A stretch of 64,000 bases of DNA from Spirosoma sp. KCTC 42546 (GTDB lineage: Bacteria; Bacteroidota; Bacteroidia; Cytophagales; Spirosomataceae), in the NCBI RefSeq assembly GCF_006965485.1, contig NZ_CP041360.1, positions 7,234,501 through 7,298,500 of the forward strand, written 5' to 3'. A program made the position numbers and the translations under genes. The stretch's first letter is position 1, and the number at the start of each line of letters is the position of its first letter. The notes below the pieces were generated by a model. The model had not been told where the DNA came from. It saw nothing but the letters and a program-made list of their open reading frames with translations, and did no database searches. Shown in pieces: positions 19,305-28,265 of the stretch.

Positions 19305-20516
19305 ATGAGCAAGATAACAAAGCCATACACACGTACCTTATGGCTACTCTTTTGCCTAACTACGGCTTTTGCCCAACCCGCACCCACCGTTGCTACCAAT
19401 GCGCCCTGGTCGGTTCGAATGGCCGATTCGGACATGATCCGAAATCCCAAAGGATGGATGCTCGACTTTTCCAAAGAGCCTCGCTGGGGGTATTGCAATG
19501 GGTTGGTGTGTAGCGCACTCGAACAATTGTGGAAGAAATCGGGCGATGAAAAATACTACACGTATATCAAGGGCTATGCCGATGACCTGATCAATCCTAA
19601 CGGCACTATAAAAACCTATACCCTTAGCCAATACAACATCGACGCGGTTAACTCGGGCAAAATCCTCTTTGCCTTGTACGAAAAGACCCACGACCCAAAA
19701 TACGAAAAAGCCATTCGCTTGCTACGTAGTCAGATGCTAACCCATCCGCGTACGAGCGAAGGCGGTTTCTGGCACAAAAAACATTATCCACACCAGATGT
19801 GGCTCGATGGGTTATACATGGCGTCACCGTTTTTAGCCCAGTATGCCCAGGTCTTCAACGAACCTGCCTTGTTCGCCGACGTAGCCAATCAAATTCAGCT
19901 CATCGACAGGCATAATAAAGACCCAAAAACCGGACTGTATTATCACGGCTGGGACGAAAGCAAAGAGCAGCGCTGGGCAGATAAGGAAACAGGAAAATCA
20001 CCCCATGTTTGGGGACGTGGTATGGGTTGGTACGCCATGACCTTAGTGGACGTTCTGGATTATTTCCCCAACGACCATCCGCAACGAAAGCAGATAATAG
20101 CCATTACGAATCAGCTGGCACAAACATTGGCTACCTATCAGGATAAGCAAACAGGTCTTTGGTACCAGGTCATGGACGTAGGCAAACAGGACGGCAATTA
20201 CCTGGAATCGTCGGGCTCAACTATGTTCGTTTATTTCCTGATCAAAGCCGCGAAGAAGGGCTATATTGACCAGAAATACGCAGACGTTGCCCGGAAGGGA
20301 TACGACGGCATTCTAACGAATTTTATTAAAACTCAACCCACAGGCATTGTAACCATTACGGATGCCTGCGCGGGCGCTGGTCTGGGTGGCACGCCCTACC
20401 GCGATGGCTCCTATGAGTATTATTGTAAGGAAGCCAAACGGGATAACGACCCAAAATCCGTCGGCCCCTTTATCATGCTGGCGCTTGAGTTTGAGGGGAA
20501 GAAGCGGGGGAAGTAG
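19305..20516 (+). CDS. Unsaturated rhamnogalacturonyl hydrolase, glycoside hydrolase family 105
   Basis: 403 residues with a signal peptide ending near TAFAQ. The (alpha/alpha)6 barrel motifs of the YteR/YesR family are present: WMLDFSKEPRWGYCNGLV, HQMWLDGLYMASPF (containing the likely catalytic Asp) and HVWGRGMGWYAMTLVDVL. GH105 enzymes release the unsaturated uronic acid left at the non-reducing end after lyase cleavage of rhamnogalacturonan or other pectins. No pectate lyase is visible in this window, so the lyase product must come from elsewhere or the enzyme acts on another substrate. It is translationally close to GH43 (10-base gap). Confidence 0.92.
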   Translation: MSKITKPYTRTLWLLFCLTTAFAQPAPTVATNAPWSVRMADSDMIRNPKGWMLDFSKEPRWGYCNGLVCSALEQLWKKSGDEKYYTYIKGYADDLINPNGTIKTYTLSQYNIDAVNSGKILFALYEKTHDPKYEKAIRLLRSQMLTHPRTSEGGFWHKKHYPHQMWLDGLYMASPFLAQYAQVFNEPALFADVANQIQLIDRHNKDPKTGLYYHGWDESKEQRWADKETGKSPHVWGRGMGWYAMTLVDVLDYFPNDHPQRKQIIAITNQLAQTLATYQDKQTGLWYQVMDVGKQDGNYLESSGSTMFVYFLIKAAKKGYIDQKYADVARKGYDGILTNFIKTQPTGIVTITDACAGAGLGGTPYRDGSYEYYCKEAKRDNDPKSVGPFIMLALEFEGKKRGK

Positions 20517-20533
20517 TAATGTAGAGGCCAATA

Positions 20534-20634
20534 TCGTGGTGGCAGATACTTATATCTGCCACGATAGGTTTCTCAAAACCTATTTTTCACATGTAGGTTT
20601 TGAGAAACCTTCTATATCGGTTATTAGTAACCGA
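20534..20634. repeat. AGGTTTTGAGAAACCT repeat element, copy 1
   Basis: Three nested dyads in a row: GTGGCAGATA/TATCTGCCAC, AGGTTTCTCAAAACCT with its complement AGGTTTTGAGAAACCT, and TCGGTTATTAGTAACCGA. The same order (CAGAT hairpin, AGGTTTCTCAAAACCT, CGGTTATTAGTACCG) occurs at 63162-63270, so this is a dispersed composite element. It separates GH105 from the propeller gene at 20700. Confidence 0.75.
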
Positions 20635-20699
20635 CATCACTTATTTTTGATAGTAGCTTTAATGCTCCGAGTTCGACAAAACAACAACGCGTTTAACGC

Positions 20700-21653
20700 A
20701 TGAAAAAGAACCTCACCACCAGCTTATTTTCCGCACTTTTTGTTCTTCTCTATTTACAGGGTGCTGCGCAACCCTCTCCCACTAGTTACCCATCCCGGCA
20801 GTTGTTGTTACGTGACGAGGGGCTTTCTAAATTGAATTACATTGACCTGGCCCACCCCGAAAAAAACTACTTCATCGCTGTTCCGGCGGGTCGGGATCTG
20901 CAACTGGTGGGGCAGGGACGGGTGATGATCGGCACCGGTAAGGGGTATGAAGAGCGGGACATTAAAACGGGCAACAAAGTAGCCGAACTCACTACGTTCG
21001 ATGGCACCATTGCCGCCCGACGCTTACGCAATGGCCATATATTGCTCGTGGGCTTGAACTGGCAGGGAAAGAAAGGCATCGTACTGCTGGAACTGGACCA
21101 GAACCAGGCTGTGCAACGAACCATCAATTACCCCGATTTTACCTATGTCCGACTGGTTCGGGAAACCGTCGACGGTAACTTTCTGATTACCTCCAATGAT
21201 CAGGTGTTTGAGGGTAAACCCGATGGTACTATCGTGTGGCAGGCTCGGCTTACGAAACAGGACAAAGCACAACACGCCTGGCAGGCCCAGCGACTGGGCA
21301 ATGGTTCTACGCTGGTAAGTGGAGGCTATTCGGCCAACTTCCAGCGATTCGATAAAAAGGGCGTCTGGGTGGATAGTATTAGTGGCCCGCCCATTGTAAA
21401 CCCCCATTTTTTTGCTGGTTTTCAAGTATTGAAGAACGGGAATTGGGTCGTTGCGAACTGGCAGGGACACGGGCCTGAACACGGAGCCAGCGGTACACAG
21501 ATACTGGAATATACGCCAGCAGGTAAGCTAGTCTGGTCGTGGAAGCAGGACCCTAAGCAGCAGTCGTCCATACAAGGTGTTTTGGTTCTGGATGGACTGG
21601 ACCTGAACCGGCCGCATGTGGAGGACGCTCAGGGGCGACTAGTGCCAAATTGA
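20700..21653 (+). CDS. Secreted beta-propeller protein of unknown function
   Basis: 317 residues with a signal peptide (MKKNLTTSLFSALFVLLYLQGAAQ). The rest consists of repeated blade-like segments (GNFLITSNDQVFEGKPDG, NGNWVVANWQGHG, ILEYTPAGKLVWSW), resembling PQQ-like or arylsulfotransferase-type propellers. Histidine in WQGHGPEHG is the only obvious catalytic-looking cluster. Short for an enzyme of those families. It is on the same strand as the pectin genes, 183 bases after GH105 and separated from it by a repeat element, so membership of the locus is likely but not certain. No specific function is recognised. Confidence 0.7.
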   Translation: MKKNLTTSLFSALFVLLYLQGAAQPSPTSYPSRQLLLRDEGLSKLNYIDLAHPEKNYFIAVPAGRDLQLVGQGRVMIGTGKGYEERDIKTGNKVAELTTFDGTIAARRLRNGHILLVGLNWQGKKGIVLLELDQNQAVQRTINYPDFTYVRLVRETVDGNFLITSNDQVFEGKPDGTIVWQARLTKQDKAQHAWQAQRLGNGSTLVSGGYSANFQRFDKKGVWVDSISGPPIVNPHFFAGFQVLKNGNWVVANWQGHGPEHGASGTQILEYTPAGKLVWSWKQDPKQQSSIQGVLVLDGLDLNRPHVEDAQGRLVPN

Positions 21654-21832
21654 GAAGACCCGATTTGGCGAAAGCCCTAAAGAATTCTCAGATTCCGTAA
21701 TGAAGTGAGTTCTATTTCGTGTGGTTGTCCCCTGGAATCAAGAGTTGGGGAGAACTCCCGTTATTGAATCGAGAAAGATTTCATGGTGAATTGTAGGTTA
21801 TCTATGGCTCACAAATATGAACCTGACGACAC

Positions 21833-22303
21833 ATGCGGTTTGGAATGATCGTTTTCTTGCTATGTATAGGGGGGCCTTGCTTGGCCCAAACTCAACAAAG
21901 CGTCAGTTTTACCAACCATAATCAGGTATTAGCTGGCACGCTCAAGATGCCTCCAGGAACGGGCGTTCACCCGGCGGTACTGATTATCTTAGGCAGTGGC
22001 TCTAGCAATCGAGATGGGGAGGTAGAGGGACTTAAGCCCTTCCAGGCAATGACGACCGAACTGGGCAAAAAGGGATTTGCTGTGTTACGCTATGATAATC
22101 GGTCTAAAGGTCGCTCATCAGGTAAGCCAATGGAAGAGTCTACTACTACAGAATTGGCTACTAAACGACGGTACGAATTCGGAAAAGTCTTCAACACGGT
22201 TAATCAAGCGCATTCAATACTGCAAATTAAGCACGTAGACCATAACTTAATTACGACCGATCAGCGTGTTCCAAAGCAGTCTCCTCGGCCTTTACAAAAG
22301 TAG
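21833..22303 (+). pseudogene. Truncated secreted alpha/beta-hydrolase
   Basis: 156 codons with a signal peptide (MIVFLLCIGGPCLAQ) and the N-terminal part of a dienelactone-hydrolase-like fold: VLIILGSGSSNRDGEVEG (oxyanion region) and GFAVLRYDNRSKGRSSGKP. Full-length relatives run to 300-450 residues and carry the GHSEGG nucleophile elbow soon after this point. Here the family-like sequence stops after STTTELA and continues in unrelated residues to a stop, so the catalytic Ser, Asp and His are missing. It is best read as a deletion remnant. A copy of the 70-85 bp dispersed repeat lies 50 bases downstream, close to the break. Confidence 0.7.
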
Positions 22304-22351
22304 TAGAAGAGGAGGCACGCAAATTGATTTAGCGATGTAGTTATCTTAAGT

Positions 22352-22428
22352 AAACCCTCCTAACTGAGACGACTGAGTTCTCATGTAACAGCTCCATAAA
22401 TGGGGCGTTTAACAAAATAGTTAATCCA
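22352..22428 (+). repeat. Dispersed 70-85 bp element, copy C
   Basis: Begins AAACCCTCCTAACTGAGACG, ends GGGGCGTTTAACAAAATAG followed by TTAATCCA. The first and last 8-10 bases are inverted relative to each other (AAACnCTCC / GGGGCGTTT). Aligns by eye with copies at 27431, 28080, 30421, 32104 and an interrupted one at 33619. Confidence 0.55.
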
Positions 22429-22524
22429 CGAGTACATAGCCTTAAGTTTGGCACTTTGACTAACCTATAGTTCATTAGTCAAAAAATGGCTTAGGTAGTT
22501 GATAGGCTTTCCGAAGGTCAACCA

Positions 22525-23649
22525 TTAACGAAGTGCTCGCTCTTGTTTCGACAAGTTCAAGCGAAGTGTTATTGTATACGTTGTTTCTTTATCTAAGATC
22601 ATTAGATAGTGGTCTGGGTACTGAAGGGATAACCTTTTTTTTACATTAGATACGCCCAAACCACCCAGTACTGAAGAAGGATTGATTGGCTTACTATTGA
22701 TCAGCGACAAATTCAGTACATTATCATGAACCACTAGGGTCAGCTTTACCCAGGATTTTTGGGCGTTATTTTGAACCCCGTGCTTAAAGGCATTTTCAAT
22801 AAAGGTAATTAATAAGAACGGGGCGATCTGGAGCGATTCGTCAACCAATTGGGGCAAATCGTAATCCAGCACTAATCGCTTGGCCGTTCGGAGCTCTTCC
22901 AGATTCATATAATCCCGAATGAAGCGCAGTTCCTTGTTTAAGGGAACGAGCGAATTGGCGGTTTCATACAAGGCGTAACGCATCATACCCGATAGCTGGA
23001 GCGTTATCCGGGCCGCCTGTGGATTCTCTTCCTCCGTCAGGGCATAGATGCTATTGAGCACATTGAACAGAAAATGGGGATTAACTTGACTTTTCAGGAA
23101 ATCCAGTTCAAGCCGGGTGTATTGTTGCTGAAGCTCTCCATGACGTACTTGCCTGCGGTAGACTTCCAATACGAGCTTCACGGCTAACGGGTAGAAAGCA
23201 CGCTCAATGATAAATGATAAGTGAAAAAAGGTGCCTACATTAAATAAAGCTTGTCCGTAAGGCAATCGCTCAAAATGGTTGATTGATCCCGAATAATCGT
23301 CCGCTAGGCCGAAATAGTGCTTGACGATAGACGATGAATAGTAATAAACCGTAAAGAGAATCACATAATAAAGGGCCAGGCCAGGCAATAGGACAAACGG
23401 ACGGCGGCCATAGTGGGTAAAGAGATAAACCAGACTATAATACTGGACCAGGACGCTCAGCGAATCCCGTAAGATAGGCCCTACGTACGTTTTGATGGGG
23501 TAATGAAGCGATGGATTGGGATAGAGAAACCAGGGAATGTAGGTAGAAAAAATCAGCAAAAACACCCCCAGAATCAGCACCCCATGAAAGCCGACTCGGG
23601 TCCAGCCCCGATACTGGGCTTCATCGGTCAGTAGGGTTAGTCTAAACAT
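22525..23649 (-). CDS. Membrane sensor histidine kinase, LytS/YehU family
   Basis: 374 residues from the ATG at 23649 (an in-frame ATG at 23679 adds ten residues and is less likely). Four or more hydrophobic segments span residues 20-160, then a coiled linker and a His_kinase domain with phospho-acceptor His192 in KSQVNPHFLFNVLNS, N-box ITFIENAFKHG and G-box GLGVSNVKKRL. It belongs with the LytTR regulator encoded upstream on the same strand; the 280 bases between them are unusually long for such a pair. The probable target is the TonB receptor divergent from the regulator (inference). Confidence 0.93.
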   Translation of the reverse strand: MFRLTLLTDEAQYRGWTRVGFHGVLILGVFLLIFSTYIPWFLYPNPSLHYPIKTYVGPILRDSLSVLVQYYSLVYLFTHYGRRPFVLLPGLALYYVILFTVYYYSSSIVKHYFGLADDYSGSINHFERLPYGQALFNVGTFFHLSFIIERAFYPLAVKLVLEVYRRQVRHGELQQQYTRLELDFLKSQVNPHFLFNVLNSIYALTEEENPQAARITLQLSGMMRYALYETANSLVPLNKELRFIRDYMNLEELRTAKRLVLDYDLPQLVDESLQIAPFLLITFIENAFKHGVQNNAQKSWVKLTLVVHDNVLNLSLINSKPINPSSVLGGLGVSNVKKRLSLQYPDHYLMILDKETTYTITLRLNLSKQERALR

Positions 23650-23928
23650 GGACACAGGCGGAAAGCGATACGCGCACAAAGTAATCTGGTTGGGGCAGCT
23701 TTGCCTCTTTTTTCGATAAAGAACCCTTTTTATCCGATGAAACGCACGATCCGACTTTCATCGAAAAAACGAAGCTCTTAATCGATTTAATGGAAGCCCC
23801 CGTTTGGCCCGCGCTACTTTCGTTCCCAATAGGAACCTCCTTGATTCTCAGATGCACGCAAACGGATTACAGTCTTTACGTTCAGAAAACATACCGGCAG
23901 GCAATCGCTGGTCAGCGAAACGGCCTCC

Positions 23929-24690
23929 CTAAACAGTCAGCCACTTCTGTACCGCTTCTCGTACGGGGGCTCGGTAGTTAGGCCCGACAACCAACGTCTG
24001 TCCCGTTGAGGTATGAATGGTATTTCCTTCCAGGGTTTGAATGTGGCGCAATTGGATGATGCAGGATCGATGGACCCTCAGAAAGCGGTCGGCGGGTAGG
24101 GTATCGACTAGCTTTTTCATCGTTAAGAGAACTACCAGATAGCGATCCGCTAGAAAAATTTTGAGGTAATCACCCAGCGATTCGGCAAAGACGATATCAT
24201 CTACCCGGACTTGTTCCAGTTTCCGGTCGGTTTTAAAGTAGATAAACTCTGCACCTAATGTGGGGTTGGCAACCGGTGGTAACAGGCTTTTTTGCTCTGG
24301 CAAAGAGCCTGCCAAGGGCGCACTGGTTTTCTTCTCTCTGGCGCGTCCAATCGCTTTGAGGAAACGCTCAAACGAGATGGGTTTGAGCAGATAATCCGTC
24401 ACGCCCAGATCAAAACCATCCAGGGCATGTTCAGGATTGGCTGTCGTCATAATTACGGCCGGGTGTGGGGCCGGGTAAGCCCGTAAAAACTCAAGCCCCG
24501 TCAGTTCTGGCATCGTGATATCGAGAAAAATCACATCGGGTAACAAATCCGGTAGCTGATTAAAGGCGATAATGGCATCATCAAAGGTGGCGATTAACTC
24601 TAGTGAAGTAACGCGCCGGACATACTTTTTCAAGAGCTCCTGGGCCAGGAATTCATCGTCAATAATCGCGCAACGAAGTGGATTTGTCAT
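23929..24690 (-). CDS. LytTR-family response regulator
   Basis: 253 residues. The receiver domain (1-120) has the acidic pair Asp11-Asp12, phospho-acceptor Asp57 (VIFLDITMPE), Thr81 region and Lys103 (LLKPIS). After a 40-residue linker, a LytTR DNA-binding domain (about residues 150-250) shows YFKTDRKLEQVRVDDIVFAES and FLRVHRSCIIQLRHI. It would be phosphorylated by the kinase downstream (22525-23649) and bind tandem repeats upstream of its target promoters. The closest divergent gene is the TonB-dependent receptor at 24845, with 154 bases between the start codons. Confidence 0.94.
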   Translation of the reverse strand: MTNPLRCAIIDDEFLAQELLKKYVRRVTSLELIATFDDAIIAFNQLPDLLPDVIFLDITMPELTGLEFLRAYPAPHPAVIMTTANPEHALDGFDLGVTDYLLKPISFERFLKAIGRAREKKTSAPLAGSLPEQKSLLPPVANPTLGAEFIYFKTDRKLEQVRVDDIVFAESLGDYLKIFLADRYLVVLLTMKKLVDTLPADRFLRVHRSCIIQLRHIQTLEGNTIHTSTGQTLVVGPNYRAPVREAVQKWLTV

Positions 24691-24844
24691 AGTGAGTGTA
24701 TAATCCGATAAGCGGGTATACTACAGAGGTAATAGCCGATGGTTTTACCGGCAAGCGCCTACAGAACCCAACCTAAAAAGTGCTCAACTCGATTGGTCGC
24801 TTCCTGCTTCAAGTCATATTCTTCCCTGCTTTACTCTGTATATC

Positions 24845-27238
24845 ATGAAAAAAATCACATCTCTCCTCCTTTGTTTGTGGATTTGTCTTCCTAGTCTTGC
24901 CCAATTTCAACTACAAGGAACAGCCGTTGAAACGCTTCATCAGCCAGCACCTTATACAACCATTCGGCTCGCTTCGGCGACAGACTCCAGCACGATCAAA
25001 GGAGCCGTAACCGACGAAAAAGGCTTTTTTAGGATCGATAATCTAGCGGCTGGAACGTACTTACTTCATGTACAGTCGGTTGGCCACCAAGCCACATGGC
25101 TTCCTGTGTTTTCGTTAAATGAAACTAATCCAACCAAGGATTTCGGCGTCATTACGCTGAATGAAAAAACAGAAAAACTGGCTGAAATAACCGTCAAAGG
25201 GCAACGAAGTTTGGTGGAGAACCAAGGGGATCGGATGGTATTGACCGTAGCCAACAGCGTCATTGCTAAAGGAAACAAGGTAGAAGACCTGCTGAACTAT
25301 GCACCCTTGGTGTCAAAAACGCCCTTGGGTATTAAAGTGGGCAACAAAAGTAATGTTCTGATGCTGGTGGACGGTCGCCAGATGGGTCAGGGTGCTCTAG
25401 ACAACTTCCTGCAAAATTTCTCGGCGGAGGATATCCTAAAAATTGACGTAATCCCCAACCCCTCCGCCAAATATGATGCCAGCTTCGGAGCCGTCATTAA
25501 CATAATCACCAAGAAGAGCTTAGAACGAGGCATCAATGGGCGGCTGAGCACTACCTACTCGCAGGGACACAATGGGCGCTTTAACCCCAACGGCTCCCTT
25601 AACCTTCGATCGCCGAAGTGGAATGTGTTCACTACCCTCAATGGCCGACTTGATCAGGTGGGATCTGAGGAGGCTACAGAACGTGCTTATCAAGGCGGTT
25701 CTATGTCGGGGCAAGCCTTCTCGGCTTATAAAACCAAAGGCTTTTCCACCTTTAGTGGCGTTGAATTTTTCCCCAACCTAAATCATGCGCTGGGTATCCG
25801 GTTCAATAGTAATGCACAAACCGTTCGTAGCACTACCGACGGGACAACGGCGTTTAGAAGCCATTTCGTCGGGGAAGATTCATTACTTTTATTGAGTCGG
25901 CTTGAAACGGATTACACGCGGAATTATGATGCCAATATCAACTATACGGGTAAACTCGACAGTACGGGCAAGGAATTGTCGGTTAACCTAACCAAGAGCT
26001 TTTTCGATCGATCAAATACCCAATACTTAGGCTATCAGTATCAGAATGCAGACGGTAGCTCGATACGCCCACCCAGCCGGGCTCGAATTCAGAACCCCAA
26101 AACGGAGGAAAATCTGATCCTAAAGGCTGATCTAACGCTGCCCACAAAAGGCGGACGCTGGGAGTCTGGCTTTCAGTTAACAGCCATTAGCAATGACAAC
26201 CTGGTAACCCAGGAAAATGAAGCGAGCTCAGGAGTCTACGTACTCGATTCGAACTTTAGTAATTCCGGAAAGTATTCCGAAAATTCCTTTGCAGGTTATG
26301 CCAGTTACAGTACCAAATTTAGACCCGGCTGGTCTGTGCAAACCGGTTTACGGTATGAACGAACCCATCAGGAACTGGTTAGTTCAAATCTGAGTCGGAT
26401 ATATTCCGGTTTTTTTCCTAGCCTAAGCCTGAGCAAAACACTACACAACGGCCCAAAATTTAGCTTTTCCTACGCTCGTAAAATAGCTAGACCGTCCTTA
26501 TCGGCGCTGGTACCTTATCGCTGGCAATCCGATCCTTACCTGATTTCGGTAGGTAATCCGGGTCTAAAGCCATCCTTTGCCCATACGCTAGACGCTAACG
26601 TGACCCTGGGTGGGCTGACCCTGTCGATTAACTATTCCAACACACAGGATGCGATCCTGAATACCGTATTTTTTGATCCAGACACCCGGATTTATACCGT
26701 ATCGTTTACCAACTTAGCGCGGCTTCACAGCGAATTTGTGGGTCTTACCTGGGGCCATGATTGGTATAAGTGGTGGTCTATGAATTGGAATCTGGGCCTT
26801 CGGGGCTCTCAAACTGATTCGCCTATCGGTCAGTATGATGCTGGCAAGTTGACGGGCTACGGCCTACAAACCTATATTAACAATGTATTCTCTTTACCCA
26901 AAAGCTACAAAGCGGAATTGCTCCTGGTCTACGAATCACCCAACCGAAGCACGATCAACCAAAGCAAAGCGCTATTTTTCACATTCATTAGTCTTAATAA
27001 GTCCCTATTTACCGATGGGAATATCAAACTTATTTTCCGGGATGTATTTCATTCGCAACTCTACCGCTATGTCGTTTCCTATGGCAATGTGTCTTCGAGT
27101 AATCAATACTATAATGATAACCAGCGCATTCAGGTAGCGTTTACCTATAATTTTGGCAAACGCACGGTAAAGCCCGCTAAAGACCGAAGCCTAGGCAACG
27201 ACGCGGAGAAAAACCGGATGGGAGGTGGTGTGAGATAA
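24845..27238 (+). CDS. TonB-dependent receptor / outer membrane beta-barrel protein (OMP_b-brl_3 type)
   Basis: 797 residues with a signal peptide ending near SLAQ. Residues about 22-110 are a carboxypeptidase-regulatory-like domain (GAVTDEKGFFRIDNLAAGTY), then a plug-like domain (EDLLNYAPLVSKTPLGIKV; KIDVIPNPSAKYDASFGAVI) and a long barrel ending in VAFTYNFGKRTV. No STN domain and no SusD partner are present, so it is not a polysaccharide SusC. This family is common beside LytS/LytTR pairs and may be regulated by the one divergent from it. Substrate unknown; uptake of a small ligand or an envelope-sensing role are both possible. The terminal ~25 residues are charged and not barrel-like. Confidence 0.88.
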   Translation: MKKITSLLLCLWICLPSLAQFQLQGTAVETLHQPAPYTTIRLASATDSSTIKGAVTDEKGFFRIDNLAAGTYLLHVQSVGHQATWLPVFSLNETNPTKDFGVITLNEKTEKLAEITVKGQRSLVENQGDRMVLTVANSVIAKGNKVEDLLNYAPLVSKTPLGIKVGNKSNVLMLVDGRQMGQGALDNFLQNFSAEDILKIDVIPNPSAKYDASFGAVINIITKKSLERGINGRLSTTYSQGHNGRFNPNGSLNLRSPKWNVFTTLNGRLDQVGSEEATERAYQGGSMSGQAFSAYKTKGFSTFSGVEFFPNLNHALGIRFNSNAQTVRSTTDGTTAFRSHFVGEDSLLLLSRLETDYTRNYDANINYTGKLDSTGKELSVNLTKSFFDRSNTQYLGYQYQNADGSSIRPPSRARIQNPKTEENLILKADLTLPTKGGRWESGFQLTAISNDNLVTQENEASSGVYVLDSNFSNSGKYSENSFAGYASYSTKFRPGWSVQTGLRYERTHQELVSSNLSRIYSGFFPSLSLSKTLHNGPKFSFSYARKIARPSLSALVPYRWQSDPYLISVGNPGLKPSFAHTLDANVTLGGLTLSINYSNTQDAILNTVFFDPDTRIYTVSFTNLARLHSEFVGLTWGHDWYKWWSMNWNLGLRGSQTDSPIGQYDAGKLTGYGLQTYINNVFSLPKSYKAELLLVYESPNRSTINQSKALFFTFISLNKSLFTDGNIKLIFRDVFHSQLYRYVVSYGNVSSSNQYYNDNQRIQVAFTYNFGKRTVKPAKDRSLGNDAEKNRMGGGVR

Positions 27239-27668
27239 TCGGCTAAATCGAAGCAAATTGTGTCCGCATGTTACTCCCTGCCTACTCGCTGGCAGCTTTG
27301 TTAAGCCGGTTATGGGCTGTAGTTGCAGATCATCCTATACACCGTCGACTTAAAGCGCATCGAGTAATCCATATCAGCCCAATACAATACTAGTATCTAA
27401 TTAAGCAATCAATGAGCATTCAATTAAGATAAACGCTCACAACGAGAGACCTAGAACCGTTTATGTGTCTGCGTCGAGCAACTGGCGTTTACTGAAACGC
27501 AGAAGTCACACCCGTAGTTAGCCTGAAGGGTTTCCTACTTCGGCTACTCTATATGCACTTAGTAGAACGAAGAAAATAGTGCGTGATGTACCCCTTCGAC
27601 AATGGGGAGGCTAGCCTACATCTACGTTGCCCAATAAACGCTACTACAGAATCAACACGACGAATCAA
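27239..27668. other. Gene-free stretch after the TonB receptor
   Basis: About 430 bases. It contains one copy (F) of the dispersed 70-85 bp element at 27431-27502 and otherwise nothing that reads as coding on either strand. It leads into the pentapeptide-repeat pseudogene. Confidence 0.4.
27431..27502 (+). repeat. Dispersed 70-85 bp element, copy F
   Basis: AAACGCTCACAACGAGAGAC at the left, GTTTATGTGTCTGCGTC in the middle and CTGGCGTTTACTGAAACGCAG-like bases at the right. The middle word GTTTATGTGT is shared with copy D (30421) and TGTCTGCGTC with the interrupted copy at 33619. Confidence 0.5.
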
Positions 27669-28029
27669 CCTCAACAAGCACTGGACAGAGGCCTGTATCG
27701 AGGACGCTACATTTGTGAACGTTAATTTGAATCGGGCCTGTGTCCTTAACAGGGCCTAAGCTTAGGAATGCTGATTTAAGGGATATAGATATTGAAGGCG
27801 CTCAACTGGGCGGAGCCTATTTTCACCAGATCGGCATGCCTCCCCAAGGTCATCCTCAGTATGATTCATCAGCCAAACAGCCCCCCTCCGATTTGATAAT
27901 TGTGACTTATCGGGTAGTACTTTGACTAATTGCAACCTGGCGGGTGTTGTGTTGACGAATTGCCTCCTGAGGGGCATGAAAATCAACGGTATCTTAGTGG
28001 AAGAGCTAGTAACTTTCTATGGAAAGTAA
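27669..28029 (+). pseudogene. Pentapeptide-repeat protein pseudogene
   Basis: Three fragments of A(D/N)LxX-type repeats lie in different frames. First frame: EACIEDATFVNVNLNRACV, ended by TAA at 27757-27759. Second frame starts at once with KLRNADLRDIDIEGAQLGGA and the segment FHQIGMP. A third frame gives FDNCDLSGSTLTNCNLAGV and then MKINGILVEELVTFYG to the TAA at 28027-28029. Together they follow the layout of small Bacteroidota pentapeptide proteins, which fold as right-handed quadrilateral helices. At least two frameshifts and a stop make it non-functional as one protein. Another copy of the dispersed repeat follows 50 bases downstream. Confidence 0.75.
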
Positions 28030-28079
28030 TGAACTTGGGGATTGTATGTTACTTTAACCTGAATAACTGGTACATTCTC

Positions 28080-28153
28080 AACCCTCCTACTTGAGACGAT
28101 AGAATCTTCACGCGTCTGCTACAGGAAACGGGTGTTTTTAGAAACGGTAATTT
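28080..28153 (+). repeat. Dispersed 70-85 bp element, copy A
   Basis: Can be drawn as a long imperfect hairpin: AACCC/GGGTGTT, TCCT/AGGA and AGACG/CGTCT pair in register, with AT-rich bulges. Its bases 28081-28110 are identical over 30 positions to 32108-32137 in copy B. Confidence 0.65.
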
Positions 28154-28265
28154 AAGGGTGGACTATTCAATAAAATAAGTTACCGATTACACATTTGTAA
28201 GGAGTTTAGTAGCCAGACTTAAGTAGTATTAGGAGATACCACAATCTTACTTAAACACTCCTGAT

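Noticed and set aside
23642..23857. 71-codon minus-strand frame between LytTR regulator and kinase
   Set aside because: It overlaps the kinase start out of frame and has no hydrophobic or motif pattern that suggests a protein.
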